NCBI GenBank assembly: GCA_036971715.1
Contig: JAVHJL010000005.1
Coordinates: 3,658,001-3,722,000 of the forward strand
Source of the DNA: Arthrobotrys musiformis
Lineage: Eukaryota; Ascomycota; Orbiliomycetes; Orbiliales; Orbiliaceae
Length of the DNA stretch: 64,000 bases
Direction: 5' to 3'
The notes below the pieces were generated by a model. The model saw only the letters and a list, made by a program, of their open reading frames with translations. It was not told where the DNA came from and did no database searches. The first letter of the stretch is position 1. The number at the start of each line of letters is the position of its first letter. Positions 1 to 12,086 of this stretch are shown one piece after another. A program made the position numbers and the translations under genes.

Positions 1-440
1 TAACCCAGATGCCGTTGCAAAAAATTACCTTTTTTGGCAATAGGGTCCTGTGGGGATTCAATCGATAATACCAAGACTTCCACCGTGATTTCGGCCCTGC
101 CTCTAATCCCAATATCGTAAAAGGCGCACTAACGTTAGCCACCTGAATTGAAGGAGCGACAGGCCCTGAAAAGCCAAAAATGCAGTGTGCCCTTGGCAGT
201 TGGCCGCCAGCGGCGCTAGTTGAACGAGCACAGGTTGGACAGACGAAATATCTCCAGTTTCCAGCGGACGAATAGTATATAAACACTAGGGGGCTGAACT
301 TCCATTGCGACATTCCTCTCTTTTATCTTCCCTCTTTTCTGGCTTCATTGCATTTGCACATTTTGTATCACTTGGTCTCACAAATTCCTATCTCCCCATA
401 ATCCTTTTTGGCTTAACTGTATTCCAACATCTCTCCAAAT
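1..440 (+). promoter_or_regulatory. Upstream region of the first GPI-protein gene, with TATA box and CT tract
   Basis: No gene is seen here. A TATATAAA box lies at 276-283, about 160 nt before the start codon at 441. A pyrimidine-rich stretch follows at about 311-345. This TATA-plus-CT-tract arrangement is common in strongly expressed filamentous fungal genes. That these elements drive the gene at 441 is inferred. Confidence 0.5.
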
Positions 441-1298
441 ATGCGTACCAGTGTCCTTGCCCTCGCAGGCGTTCTCGCCGCCGCGGTCTCTGCCCAAGAT
501 CTTCCTGCGAGCTGCGCAGCCGTCGTCGCAACAGCCTCAGCATGTTCTCCAGACAGTACAGATCTGACCGCTATCCAAACCACCCAGGTTGCTCAGTGTA
601 TTTGCGACGCTGACGCCAACTTTGACACCAATGTCCTTGCTTGTCTCGATGGACTAGGCTCCTCCGTTCCGGAAGAGGCCGTCTCTTTCCTTGAAGGCTT
701 CAAGGAATACTGCTCCCTTTTCGCTGGTGGCGGTGGTGGCGGTAGTGCCCCAACCTCTGCTACTCGTGGTACCGGCTCCGCAACTGTTACCACTCCAACC
801 CCGACCCCGACTAGTGACGGTACCGACTCAGAGAACTGCCAGTACATCGTTCAGGGTCTCAGCTCTTGCTGGACCGACGACAGCCCTCTCCCAACTGCTG
901 CTCCAGTCGCAAGCTGTCTCTGCTCTGGTACCAGCTTCGATGCTGCCATCGAGGGGTGTTACAGCGATATTGCCGATTCCGATCCTAAGGAGGCCTCCAC
1001 GATCGCCGCCTTCGCTGGTTTCTGCTCCAAGTTCTCTGCTGGCGCGTTCAGCCCAACTACAACTGATGACAGCGAGCCAACCGCCACTGGTGGATCCTCC
1101 TCAGCCCCGACCAGTGCAGATGAGGATGCTACTTCCACCGGCCGTGTCATCTCGACCCTTGACCCCACAACCACTGGTACTGGAACCAACAGCGGAGCCA
1201 CCGGCACCGACACTCCAAACAGCGCAGCCGGTTTCAAGGTTACCATTCTTGGTTCCGCCATTGCTGCCATCCTTGCCTCTGCGGCACTCGTCCTGTAA
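441..1298 (+). CDS. Secreted GPI-anchored protein with two six-cysteine domains
   Basis: A single-exon gene of 285 codons. The product starts with a signal peptide (hydrophobic residues to about 18, AVSAQ cleavage context). Two copies of a six-cysteine domain follow, at about residues 24-91 and 133-197. Both have the spacing C...C...CxC...C...C, with the CxC pair at CIC in copy 1 and CLC in copy 2. A Gly/Ser/Thr/Pro-rich linker joins them, and a Ser/Thr-rich stalk follows. The last 20 or so residues are hydrophobic (ending SAALVL), as expected of a GPI attachment signal. The domain resembles small fungal Cys-rich cell-wall domains but has six cysteines, not the eight of CFEM. The protein is probably displayed on the cell wall or plasma membrane. 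Its function is unknown. Open frames on the opposite strand and in another frame are compositional shadows. Confidence 0.88.
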   Translation: MRTSVLALAGVLAAAVSAQDLPASCAAVVATASACSPDSTDLTAIQTTQVAQCICDADANFDTNVLACLDGLGSSVPEEAVSFLEGFKEYCSLFAGGGGGGSAPTSATRGTGSATVTTPTPTPTSDGTDSENCQYIVQGLSSCWTDDSPLPTAAPVASCLCSGTSFDAAIEGCYSDIADSDPKEASTIAAFAGFCSKFSAGAFSPTTTDDSEPTATGGSSSAPTSADEDATSTGRVISTLDPTTTGTGTNSGATGTDTPNSAAGFKVTILGSAIAAILASAALVL

Positions 1299-3030
1299 TA
1301 GCCGAATGGTTTAAATCTGTATTGACCACCATCGATAATGGCGTTTCTGGGACTTTCACCTTTATATCCTTTTTCTCTTTTAATATTAATTTTTCTACTG
1401 GCGTACGCTATGATAATCTTAGCTAGCCAATCTTGTATTTCCGTCGAGATTTGCTCACCATTATGCCCTTTTAGTCTCAATGGCTTCTCATGAATGTAAA
1501 TAATGGATTTGATACCTTTTACGAATGAAATTATTTCAAACCAAAATTTATTTGTCTCGCCAAGTTGAATTACTGAGCGAACGTTCTTAATTTTTGCGCG
1601 TTTCAAGTGCTTTGTAGGTATGCAGGTGGGTGGCTATGGTGACTTTAATTCTGGCAATCATTCGGCCCGGGTAGTCGTCGGGCCCGTAACTATCCGTAGG
1701 TTGCGACATTCCGCCGGCCAGCGAACAATTACTAACAGAATCGGAGGGAATAATTGTCGTTTACCCACGAGCACCCCGTACTAAATTTTGAGGCCTGCCG
1801 GTAACGCGTTTGTTGATGTTGGCAGCTGACTTGATCAATTGACTGATATTTCGACTTACAACGCCCCTTTGAATCGAATCGCCAAGCCGATATATCACAC
1901 CTGTATACACAGGTATCTGGCGACGCGATCTCGCATGCAGCCATATAACTATCCGTGGCCATATATATGCCTAGATGCTTGCGAGTTCTTGACGGCTTTC
2001 GCAAGCTTTCGCAGTGCCGTCGTGTGCGACTGTTGGGCCCGTTACGTAAGCCTATTCGATGGGTGACCAATTCGAGGCTGGTGTGAATGAGGTTTATGTT
2101 GGAAACTGTTCAAACAGCACAACCAACTGCGGGTCGGGGGGTTTTCATACGACTTCAAAAGGTCGTATCATTATCTCGCCTCCAAAACTTTCCAGCCTCA
2201 TAACGACCATGTGGTTGAAATAAGATTCGGCTTACGTAGACTCCAATACGACGTTTTCATTGTCTTATATTATCCTTTCTGTGCCACCATGGTACCAGCG
2301 ACCCCTGATCCCCCATGTACCACATGCGAGCAGGCCAATTTCCAGGCGAGCAAATAAGGCCAGTCAAGCCTTGCCACGGCCAAAATCTACTCGATCGATT
2401 GTCACAGGAATAAAGCTGCATTTCCCACCCACTCCTTTGTGTGACGTTCCAAGACTTGAAGTTTCAGCCCATCTGACGAGGTTTTTTAAGCTTATCAGCC
2501 CTGTAAGTTAAGAGGGGGAAAAAAAGTCACCACCCGCGTGTTATCATATTTGGTCGTATCCAAAATGCCCCTTCCACCTTGGCACATGCGCATGCCACAA
2601 AGACAGGATATTCCTGGGATAGGCTCCTTGTTCACAAACGTTATTAGCTGCCGTCTCAGGATGTTGTCAGCATTCCACATTCACCACGTCCACGGCATGT
2701 CAGCATTTGGGAAGTGCGTTACTACTAGCATAACAAGACGACACAATTCGTTGTACCCTGGAGGATCTGTCCCCGCATCAAGCAAGGGTTTATCTAAGAT
2801 CGGTATAAAGAGGATGAACTGGTCCTCGTGCAGGATGGGTGGTCGATATCTTAGAAGGTCGTATATTTTAGATATATTTCCTCTTTTATTAATTCCCACA
2901 TCTTCTTTCAACTTTATGTCTGTTTGATATATATATATTTCCTGTGGCTTTATCGGGGTTTGCGGGCATCGAATACTCGACGACCTAGCTCTTTTCTCAC
3001 TAACGCTAGTGGTTTATATCAGAGCACAGG
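1299..3030. other. Intergenic, no gene recognised
   Basis: Several short frames of up to about 130 codons occur, for example near 2538-2927. None has a recognisable domain or splice-supported extension. The 3' part is the presumed promoter of the monooxygenase gene starting at 3031. Confidence 0.5.
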
Positions 3031-4976
3031 ATGGGGTCTTTAGGGATTGAAACAGCAATGGACGAGGAGGTATTCGACCTCATTATTATTGGAGCCGGTA
3101 TCAACGGGCTTTATGCCGCGAGATCCTACCTGGCAATCCAACCATCTATTAACCTGGTGGTTATAGACTCTGTACGTACAAGCCATTGGTAAATAGTTAT
3201 ATATTAGGTATATTCTAACGCGTCCTTGCGGATAGCTATCGAGTGTCGGCGGGGTCTGGTCGAGGGACCGTGTATACCCCGGCCTACATGTCCAAACCGC
3301 CCCCGAGTATTTCGAGCTCCCCGAGTTACAATACAAAGACCTCGATCCGCCCGTCGAATACAATGGGAAGGGGTTCATGACCGGTCAATCGTGGTCTCGA
3401 TATTTTCAAGCCTGGAGTGAGAAGGTCGGGCTTACGAAGTACATAAGGCTCAATACAACGATCCGACAGGTCACCCGCCATGAAGATGGTACCGGGAAAA
3501 AGTGGTGGCGATGTCATATCGCTGATAGCCCTAGGGTACTGTCTGCTGAGAAATTGATCGTGGCGAATGGTATTACAAGTTTACCCAACTATCCGGACTT
3601 AGACTGGTCCGCGTTTACGAAACCCGTGATGCATCATCGGTATTTTGGGGAAAGGTCGAGGGAGTGGGATAATGAGGATGTGAAGCACGTGACAATATAC
3701 GGCGCGGGGAAAGGGAGTATGGACAATATTGTACAACTGGCGAAGTCTGGCAAAAAGATTACGGTATGGTATATCCCTGTCTCGCGGCTTTTATATATGC
3801 TGATTTATCACGCTGTAGTGGGTAATTCGCAAGGAAGGCCGTGGACCTTGTTGGATCCTCGATGGCAACCTCCCCGGCGGTAGACATGCTGAGTACCTGG
3901 GTTTCAGCAGGATCCTAGCCCTTTTAATGCCGTCCTTGTACCAAGATAGCGGTTTCCCTGGCCTCCACTACTTCTTCAAACGCAACATCATCGGCAAGAA
4001 TATTTCCAAATTTATCCTGAATTCCTCCAGGAACGTTGCTATGATGCTTATGAAGCCGCTCACACCAAACATCGAGAAGGCGATACCGGATATACCGCCA
4101 TTTTGGATGTACCACGTCATCGGAGTCGATAACTACGACGTAAAGATATGGGATTATTTCAGAAACGGAACGGTTGAAGTTGTCCGCGACAATATCGTAT
4201 CACTCCGGGACGACACCGTCGGCCTCGCATCAGGCGAGAGCTTCAAAACGGATGCTGTGGTCTTCGCCACAGGATGGAAGTCCAACATCTCTCTTTTTTC
4301 CGAAAACCTATCCTTGGAAATGCAACTTGGGATACCATCGAAAAATTATACGGAGGAATATTTGTCTAAATGGAAGATATTGGAGGACGAAGCGGATAAA
4401 CGTGTATACGCCGAAAACCCAATCCTCAAGGATGCGCCCGTTGCTCCTAGGATACCACCACAGGACTCGGGGCCGTTTCGGCTGTACCACTACACCATCC
4501 CCACGGAATTCGCAGATAGAAGTATAGCGTTCCTTGGGGTTTCTCCAAGCCCCGGAACTTCACATTATGCACTTATTATGGGCCTCTGGACTGCGGCTTA
4601 TATGAGCGGGAAGTTGGATTTGCCAACTAAAGAAGAGATGGAGAAAGTTACGGCGTTCGAACTACGTTTCACGCAGATTCGGCACGTTGGGTTCACCAAC
4701 GAGTTTCCATTGATTTCATTCGATTGGATGTCGGTAAGTAGATGGTGACTTTGTAGTTATAGAAGATTACGTATGGCTACCGGATCAACTAACGGAGATA
4801 TAATCTTACAGATTGCGGCCGTCATGCTGCAAGAAGCGGGGATAAATCCTTACATGAAAAAGAATTGGATAAGCGAGATATTCAAGGCGTACACATGGGA
4901 AGACTATACAACAATATACGACCAATGGATTGCGAAGCACGGGTTGGTTGAAGGGGGGCTCAAGGTATCCCATTAG
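3031..4976 (+). CDS. Flavin-containing monooxygenase (FMO-like)
   Basis: Four exons: 3031-3171, 3236-3763, 3819-4733 and 4812-4976. They give 582 residues in one frame. The product is a FAD- and NADPH-dependent enzyme that would hydroxylate or oxygenate a soft nucleophile or ketone. Visible motifs are the FAD-binding GxGxxG at residues 21-26 (GAGING), a second Rossmann glycine motif at about 203-208 (GAGKGS) for NADPH, and the ATGW motif at about 373-376 typical of FMO-type monooxygenases. A region around HHRYFGE resembles the FMO family motif. The length fits fungal dimethylaniline-monooxygenase-like proteins. The start at 3031 precedes the Rossmann strand by 16 residues; a second Met at codon 10 is an alternative. 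The substrate cannot be told from sequence. Neighbours give no pathway context. Confidence 0.9.
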
Positions 4977-5953
4977 GTGGACACGTGGATCGAGCGATAT
5001 CGGCTTCGATATGTAGATTTAGGTGCTGCCGACACTTGATAATTCCGAGAATCATAATTCTAACCAATCGCAGCATGTATAATGTGCATGCATATGTTTG
5101 AGCATGTTTTTTGAGTAAGTAGTGGGGGCTAGTTCCAGGCCTTGCTAGCCCTTCCGCGAAACCAAGTTTTAAAGTAAATGGTAATATGGCCTGAACCCAG
5201 GAGGCTGGATATAAAGCTATAAAATTCTATCCTCTCCAAAAGCTTATGCTATAGCTTGAAGGGATGATAACATGACTCAAAATCATAAGCCGGCTTCCTC
5301 CATGTCCATGCAATATGCTCATGCAGACACCTAAGCACATGATTTCGCGATATGGGGTTGGTTTTCGGAATGAAGTTTGTTGGGCGTTGCACTTGTTTGA
5401 GTCACAGATCGCGCGCTATTGCTGCATTTGCAGTTAATTAATTCTTAGTGGGCAGGGGTAAATTCGCCTGCCAAAGCAAAAGCGATGTTGACTCCAACGG
5501 CCAACATACTCCTCAGAAAGAGTCACACGAAAATTCGCGGGAGCTTGCATTTGAATCCAGCCTTTTGTTTTATCAATTGTGCCTGGTGTCCTGGTCGAGA
5601 GCAAACACTAGCACTGGTGTCTATTGTTGTTGGCGGGGCCCGCAGGCCAGGGTTAGGCGGTGAAGTTGTGCTCGCTGCTCGCACGAGCGCGGTGCTGGTA
5701 GAATCGAACGCGAACGACAAGTTTGAATTTGTATAAAGCATTCGACATTTCAACTCCTACAAGTCGGATTGTTTTATCAAAGCAATACTGATAAGCAACT
5801 AGTTCTTTATAGCTATAACCTTGTCTCGTACCCAGGAGACAAGCTATAACCGCAAGTTTCCGGGGATTTTCTTACCCATCCGAAGTTTTCTCCAATTGAT
5901 CAAATTGGTTCAATCGGATTCAATCCAGACCCTGCAAAAGTTCCGTCAAAAAA
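4977..5953. other. Intergenic, no gene recognised
   Basis: Contains short overlapping frames near 5448-5753 on both strands, without domain or splice support. It presumably holds the 3' end of the monooxygenase transcript and the promoter of the DUF4246 gene. Confidence 0.45.
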
Positions 5954-8181
5954 ATGCAACGGGATCAACAAATAAGCTCCTTTTCTGCCAAAATGGCGTC
6001 AATGGGCTTTAACGTTCCGCGTCCGGACCCCACCGATGCGACAGAGGTGGAGGAATTCGAAGCCATACAGCAATCCGAACCCGCAGTATCTAAAGATCCT
6101 GTGACACCGCCTCCACGACGTCGTATCGCTGTAAATTATGTGTCTGGTTCCGACCCAAACCCGGCGCAGAAACCCGTTAAACAGCCCGAACCCGCACCTG
6201 TGCTGCCCAAAGATATCACGGAACCCTACCCACATCCGCTCGATGATGATAACACCACGGATGTACTCACTTGGCGTGAACAATATATTCGTAATTTATC
6301 CTCTGCCGTCCGTAACAAACCAAATTGGACCGAGAAGATTCTCGACCGTGCACTTGTCGCGAAATGGATCCGCGAGGCGTTAGTTCAAACGCAATTCTGG
6401 CAAGCGAAAAAGATTTTGGCGTGGAACAGGGAGGATATTGAGTTTTTCTATAAGGAGTTGATCGAAGGGTACAAGCCGTTTGTGGATGAGGCGAAGAAGA
6501 ACCCGGAGTTGTATGGATTAGAGCCGGATATGGATTGTGTCTGGAGGTCTGACACTCTGGTTGACGAAGAGCTTCGCAAGGAGCTTATTGACGGTAAGCC
6601 CCCATAAATATCACGATAGAAAGCTCAAATACAAATACTAATAATCCTAGCTGTCGCAACCTTGGAGAACGTTCCAGACGACCAAAAGGACTGGCATCCT
6701 GGGTCTGACGGGCAAGTTCTTGACCTCGTCCACCCTTCGATGTGGCCTATAATCTACGGCCGTTCCGTTGGCATCATCGATGGGAAACCGATAAAACTTC
6801 CAGACAGCGCGATCTTAGACTCGTTTTCCGACAATTTTTGCTGGCTGCCGTCGGAGTTTGAAGTTGGCACAGACGGTAAAGTCAAGATCGCCAGCTATAT
6901 CAATAACTTATCAACTGCCGATCAGCAGAAGCTATTCTACCCGATCCTAGAACGCATATTTCAACGATTCGTACCGTTGTTTAACCACGTGCTTGCGGAT
7001 TTGCGACGTAATTTCCAGCACTGGAAACGGGTTGATAGTCCCGGGCGCTACACTCATGATAGCGAAGACGTGGAATGGCTTTTCTCAGACGTTTACAAGG
7101 AGAAAGTCAAGGAATTACTGGACCAGTTTGAACGTGGCGAAGAAATGACCGTTAAAATGGAGGATTTTATACATGAATTTCCTGATACCCGAGAAGGGGA
7201 GAAGCTGAAGGATAGTCTGGGGGATGAGAGGTGGTATGAGCCAGAAGAAGATGAAGAAGACTATTACGGAGACGATATAAAGGAGCGACGGGAGAATTCA
7301 CCCTACCAAGTTCGGGATCTAGGGACCCTTAATCCAGATAGTATCTGGACACCTCCAGATATTGAGGCGGGAGATAGATTAGAAGGGAGGACGTCCAAGG
7401 TTATCGTTAAGCTAGCAAATATTATCTTGACACCAGAAAAGCCGAAATATGAAGGTGGTTCTTGGCACGTGGAGGCGATGATGGTAAGCACCCTTTTGGA
7501 TCACTAGAGGCTCTAGACTAATTAGATATTGGGTCGCTTAGAATGAGAGAATCGTCTCCACAGGTATCTATTATTATGCGCAGGAGAACATTACGGATAC
7601 GGAGCTAGATTTCCGCCGAACTCTACCCTCGATGGATGATGTTCAAGAATATCTCCCTCAGGATTCTAACTGGACAACAGTTCATAACATGGACAGCGAG
7701 GGTAACGCCGTTCAAGAAATTGGCGGCATCAAGACACGGGACGGCCGGGCGGTCGCCTTCCCGAACATCTACCAGCATCAAGTTCAACCCTTCGAGTTAG
7801 TTGATAAGGAAAAGCCAGGGTACAGGAAGGTGCTGGTTTTCTTCTTGTGCGATCCTTCTAAGGAAAATGAGGTACCAACCAGTCGAACCGTGGCGCCGCA
7901 GCAACCAGAGGCCCGAAAGGATCTGGAAGAATCTCTGAGACATGGACCACTAGGGAACCTGCCAGAGGAGGTGTTCCGGTTGATCGTAGAAGCGTTACCA
8001 CCCGTGATCAGCCGGGAGGAGGCTGAGAAGTATCGGCAGGAGCTGATGGATGAGCGAACAGCGTTTATCGACGACAGCGATGCCATCCAGGGTGAAGGGT
8101 ACTATTTGTAAGTTTGCACCGCGCTTACCCTTCCGCAAGCAATATGAATTTGTTCTAACGTGTTATAGATGTGAGCATTGA
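5954..8181 (+). CDS. DUF4246 family protein
   Basis: Four exons: 5954-6593, 6651-7483, 7542-8107 and a 13-nt last exon at 8169-8181. They give 683 residues. The family is recognised by the DLVHPSMWPIIYGR block, the segment around WHVEAMMNERIVSTGIYYY, and the C-terminal LCEH end. DUF4246 proteins are large cytosolic fungal proteins of unknown biochemical role. The WHVE...IxxTGIYYY region recalls 2-oxoglutarate-oxygenase-like folds, which I infer only loosely. Without the final splice the frame would stop at 8109-8111 directly after the tyrosines. The GTAAGT donor at 8108, the CTAAC branch site at about 8155 and the TATAG acceptor at 8168 support the terminal micro-exon. An acidic Glu/Asp stretch lies in the middle of the protein. 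A second Met at codon 14 could be the real start. Confidence 0.87.
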
Positions 8182-8605
8182 TTTCTTGAATCAGTTGGAC
8201 ATATCTCAAATGAAGACTGTAAAATTATTAGTTTTCTATTTTGTCTCTCAATCTCTATAGAAGGCTTTTGTAGGTACAAAATTTTGGTATTATCGGGTTC
8301 TGTCTTCAAAGGATGTGGTCATGACCATCAAACTTCCACCAACAGTGCAAATACCAAGTGCTTAATTGAAACCTTCAAAGCAAATTAAAAATCAAACCCG
8401 CATAAAACGCCAGAGAAACAAAAAACAGGGCTAAAGCAGGTAGTGCGTAAAGTACTTGCAATTGGTATCTCAAAAGAAAGTCGTAAGGAAAAAAGGGGGG
8501 CATAAAAATTAAAGTTCTGTGTATTCGAGGAGAAAGGAAATGAAAACTTCTGAAGGAATTAAAAATTAACGTAGTGAGAGTTGAAATGTAATGGGAGTAG
8601 CTCGC
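8182..8605. other. Convergent intergenic region
   Basis: An AT-rich stretch between two convergent genes (DUF4246 on + and the GPI protein on -). It should contain both 3' untranslated regions. No gene seen. Confidence 0.5.
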
Positions 8606-9810
8606 TTAGATCAGGGAGCTGAAGATAGTCCCGCCAACCATAAGAGCGCCACCAACAAAGCAGGAGAAGAGTAGTACTGTCGACATAGCAGCAGGCTGCA
8701 AATGAGAGCCGGAATTTCCTTCTCCACTGCCAGTACCTGTGGCGGATCCAGGGCGGGTTGTGGTACCGGTGGCTTCTCCAGTCTCACCATCGGTAGCGGT
8801 GGAGGTTGCAGCAGCCTCAACATCGGTTTCTGTGGAGTCTCTAGTGGCAGTCGCACGGGTTTCGGTTGCATCGGTAGTGACGACGACAAGCGTGCTTCCT
8901 CGACCAGTCCCTGTTGATTCAGCGCCTGCACCGGTGCCAGTGGCTGTTGCAGTACCGGTAGCGGCGCCAGAAGTTCCACTACCGTTTCCAGCTCCAGTTT
9001 CCGTTGGGGAGGAACCATCGGTGCCGGTTTCAGTTGGAGAGCTTCCTTCACCGCCAGTTTCAGTACCGGTTGGTGAGCCAGAGCTTCCACCACTTCCACT
9101 GCCGGCGCCTCCAGTCTGAGAAGACCCGTCAGAGCCAGTCGCCGTTGGGGAGCCGGTGTTTCCAGAGTCACCGGAGCCAGTATTCGTAGGGGAGCCACCG
9201 CTTCCACCGCTTCCGCCAGCTGCAGTACCAGTTGGGGAGTTGGCGTCGTCAGTTTTGGTACCAGAGCCACCACTGCCACCACTGCCACCATTGCCGCCAG
9301 CAGTAGTTCCAGTAGGGCTAGAACCGGTTTCACCTGCACCAGAACCGCTGCCGGAGCCGGTGTTTGTGGGGGAGGCTCCGTCGACGACGGTCATGGTAGC
9401 AGAAGATCCGCTTCCGCCAGCTGCAGTAGAGGCAGAGCCGCCACCGCTTCCGCTTCCGCTTCCACCAGCTGCACTGGTCTGTGCTACAGTGTTGCAGTCG
9501 TCGCCGTTAGGGCAGCAGCCGCTCTTTCCGTCGAAAGAACCACAATAGAAGCCATCAGGGCCTAGAAGAAACAACTATTAGATATAACCCAACATAAATG
9601 GCATCAAAACACAAGAGAAAGCTACGTACAGCATCCGACAATGTTAATGCACTGGAATTGGCCAGCCGGGCAGACCGAAGAGCCGACGTCAACAACCTGC
9701 TTACGCTGAAGGCGGTTATAGCGAGGGATGAGGTTCCCGACTGGGATAGCGTATTCAGCAACCGCGGCGCCGGTAAGGACCGCGAGAACGAGTGTAGATT
9801 TGGTGAGCAT
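8606..9810 (-). CDS. Cys-rich GPI-anchored protein with long Gly/Ser/Thr stalk
   Basis: Two exons on the minus strand, 9810-9630 and 9561-8606, give 378 residues. The N-terminus is a signal peptide (LVLAVLTGAAVAE). A compact cysteine-rich head follows with about ten cysteines, including two CC pairs: VGCCPDGFYC and SGCCPNGDDC. The intron falls inside the first of these, and splicing restores the motif. The next roughly 240 residues are low complexity, rich in Gly, Ser, Thr and Pro with imperfect GGSGGS and SPTxTG repeats; they probably form an O-glycosylated stalk. The C-terminus is hydrophobic, as for a GPI signal. The head shares the GFYC...GCC...G..C pattern with the gene at 60135-61061, so the two look like members of one family. 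Likely cell-surface location; function unknown. Confidence 0.87.
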
Positions 9811-12086
9811 TGCGATTCTCGATAAGGTGAGTTAGCTCTCGATGAGTGCTTTAGTTTATCGATTGAGGATGGAATTAAGGTAGTAGGGTCTGGTTATATA
9901 GATAGATGATGGTTGGTGGGAGAGTGCAAGATCAAGCAGGCGCTGTACTGTGTTGAGGTTGTTGGAGAATGGGGAGATATGATGTTGGGTACGGTGTGCG
10001 GGAAGCTGAATATAAAAGACAACCTCCTTGATAGCTTCGATAAAGCTAACAATTAACGACAGCTAGATCGCCAAAAATATATTATAACTTTTGAAGGGGG
10101 CTGGAATGGTGTCTGAAGAGCGAGCACGATGAGCCAAGAATGGAAGGACGGGGAATTCCTGTTCTTTATATATCCAACATTCCAATCGACGGGCGAAAAC
10201 AGCTAGTTGGAGTCGGGACCTGCCAGTCACACGCAATCGCTGCACCACGAGAGCATCAAAGTGTCTAAAAATCGTCAAGCTCCTGCATCTGAGTTCGGGC
10301 CTTTGTCCTTCTCTCTCTCATAAAGGATTGCATTTCAAGAGAGGGCGGGAGCTCCCAGAAGGCATCGCTCTATCCGAGAGGATGAATTGTCAATTCAAGC
10401 CGCGAGGCCCCACCGGCACTCAAAATGCCTGTTCACAGCCCTTTTCCCTGGATTCGGTCGCCTTGGATTCGCGACGAACACATCGGTGCTGGGATTGTCG
10501 CTGCCGTCACTTCCTCTTTGTGGGATGCACCCCTGCTAGTACCGAATCCGGTGGATTCTTCGTCTAAAAACTGCAGGCTTCCCGGCGGCTGCTGGGTACC
10601 ACGGACTACCCAGCAAGGGATCGAGATTACTTTTGATCTCTGGCATGCACATATGCAGATGCGATATCTGCAGATCATTCGCTGGCTAAAAGTATTGAAG
10701 CTTAATTGAGCTCCTGGTAATTTCAATCCGTATCATATTCGCTTGCCACGAATTCGGCATCGATACGAAGCTTCTGGGATGATCTTGGATGTACGGCTGA
10801 AATCCAGCGTGATGAATTCGACTAGGTCGTATTGATCGTGGGTTGGCTGAAGCCAATTGATGAGGGATCCGCGTGGTTATCAGGCGGAAGAAAGCTTGAA
10901 TATTTTGTAAACTCCGTGTTTCGGTTATTCCTCGGGCATGATGGCTAATCTAATGTCTAGTCTGGCCGTGCAACTGGTGAAGCTTCTTCTCCATCTGCAT
11001 TGATGACAATGCAATGCGCGAGAAATTCTGATTTTCGCCACACATGTTTGCGTGTTCGTTCTGCCTTCTAGTCGCCCAGGCTATCGCGTCGATTGATATG
11101 AAGAAAGATGCAAGGGGATAGATTCATTCTTTGGTGCTTCTAAGCCCAGATTCTTGCACCTACATGTATGCCAAGTGAGATGTCTGTGCGAACCAACGGC
11201 AATGCAGGTCGAGTCGACTTGCATGGCTCAAAAGGTGCCCTGACGTAATACCATTGGTTGACGGAGATAAACTCCAACTAGAGAGTCGACTGCGCCTCAT
11301 GTGCCACAATATAGATGTGGCTAGTGTGAACTCAATCCACGTATACGGGTGGTGTAGGCCTATAGCTAGGTTCAGCCGTGAAAATGAGAACCATCGAAGT
11401 TAGTATCGTGAAAAGTTGATATTTGGAAAAGTTTTATTGGTGTCGAGCGCTAGTGGCAACGTTGCAACCTGCATTTTGATACTTCGCCACTGCGCCGTTG
11501 ACGCCACAAGTACGTGTACCCTGGATATTGGAGTGAAATACCAGGTTTTCTAGTTATGTTTTGGATCATGCATTTCTGCTTTCAAATATTATACGACGAA
11601 GTGGGGAACGAGGTTGGACGCTAACGGGCTCGAGGAGGGGTTTTAAATTTTAAATTTGATTTCCGGGGTGATCACATGATAGCGATGTCAGAACATACTA
11701 ACGCAGGCTTGAATGTTTGATATTATCTCCGAAGAGTAGGCCTACGTAGGTATTTTAATATCGATAGTACTAGCACGGTCGATTGAGACATGGTATTGAT
11801 AACTAGGATTGCAACCTGACAGATTCCATGCCATTGGCTGCATGTTGTAGTGCTGCTGCAAGGTATGAACGGTATCGATTCGACCGATAGCTACGCAATC
11901 ACAGCCTTGAAATGTACATATTTTTTTACTGCATGTGTATCTTAGAAACAGAATCCCAGTAGTAGAGAGTTACATTGCATTGAATTAGTCCGCCAAACGA
12001 GCTGTCGAGAACCTTTATCTTGCGGTCAATCAGCTATTGCTCGGTCTGTATTAATATTGTAAAGGGTCATGGGACCCCTCATAGTC
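9811..12086. other. Intergenic 2.3 kb, no gene recognised
   Basis: The first about 250 nt should be the promoter of the minus-strand GPI gene. A minus-strand TATATAA lies at about 9895-9901, some 85 nt upstream of its start codon. The rest contains only short frames (for example 10328-10726 on both strands) with no recognisable domain. Confidence 0.45.

Noticed and set aside
691..1314. Plus-strand frame of 207 codons in another frame of the first gene
   Set aside because: Leu/Pro-rich shadow produced by the Ser/Thr-rich codons of the real gene.
959..1606. Minus-strand frame of 215 codons
   Set aside because: Overlaps the GPI-protein gene antisense and runs into AT-rich flank; no domain. The sense gene has signal peptide, Cys repeats and GPI signal.
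2538..2927. Plus-strand frame of 129 codons
   Set aside because: No recognisable motif, no splice extension, and located in an intergenic AT-rich region.
8611..9548. Long frames on both strands within the Gly/Ser GPI gene
   Set aside because: Low-complexity codons keep other frames open; only the minus frame at 8606 has signal peptide and Cys motifs.
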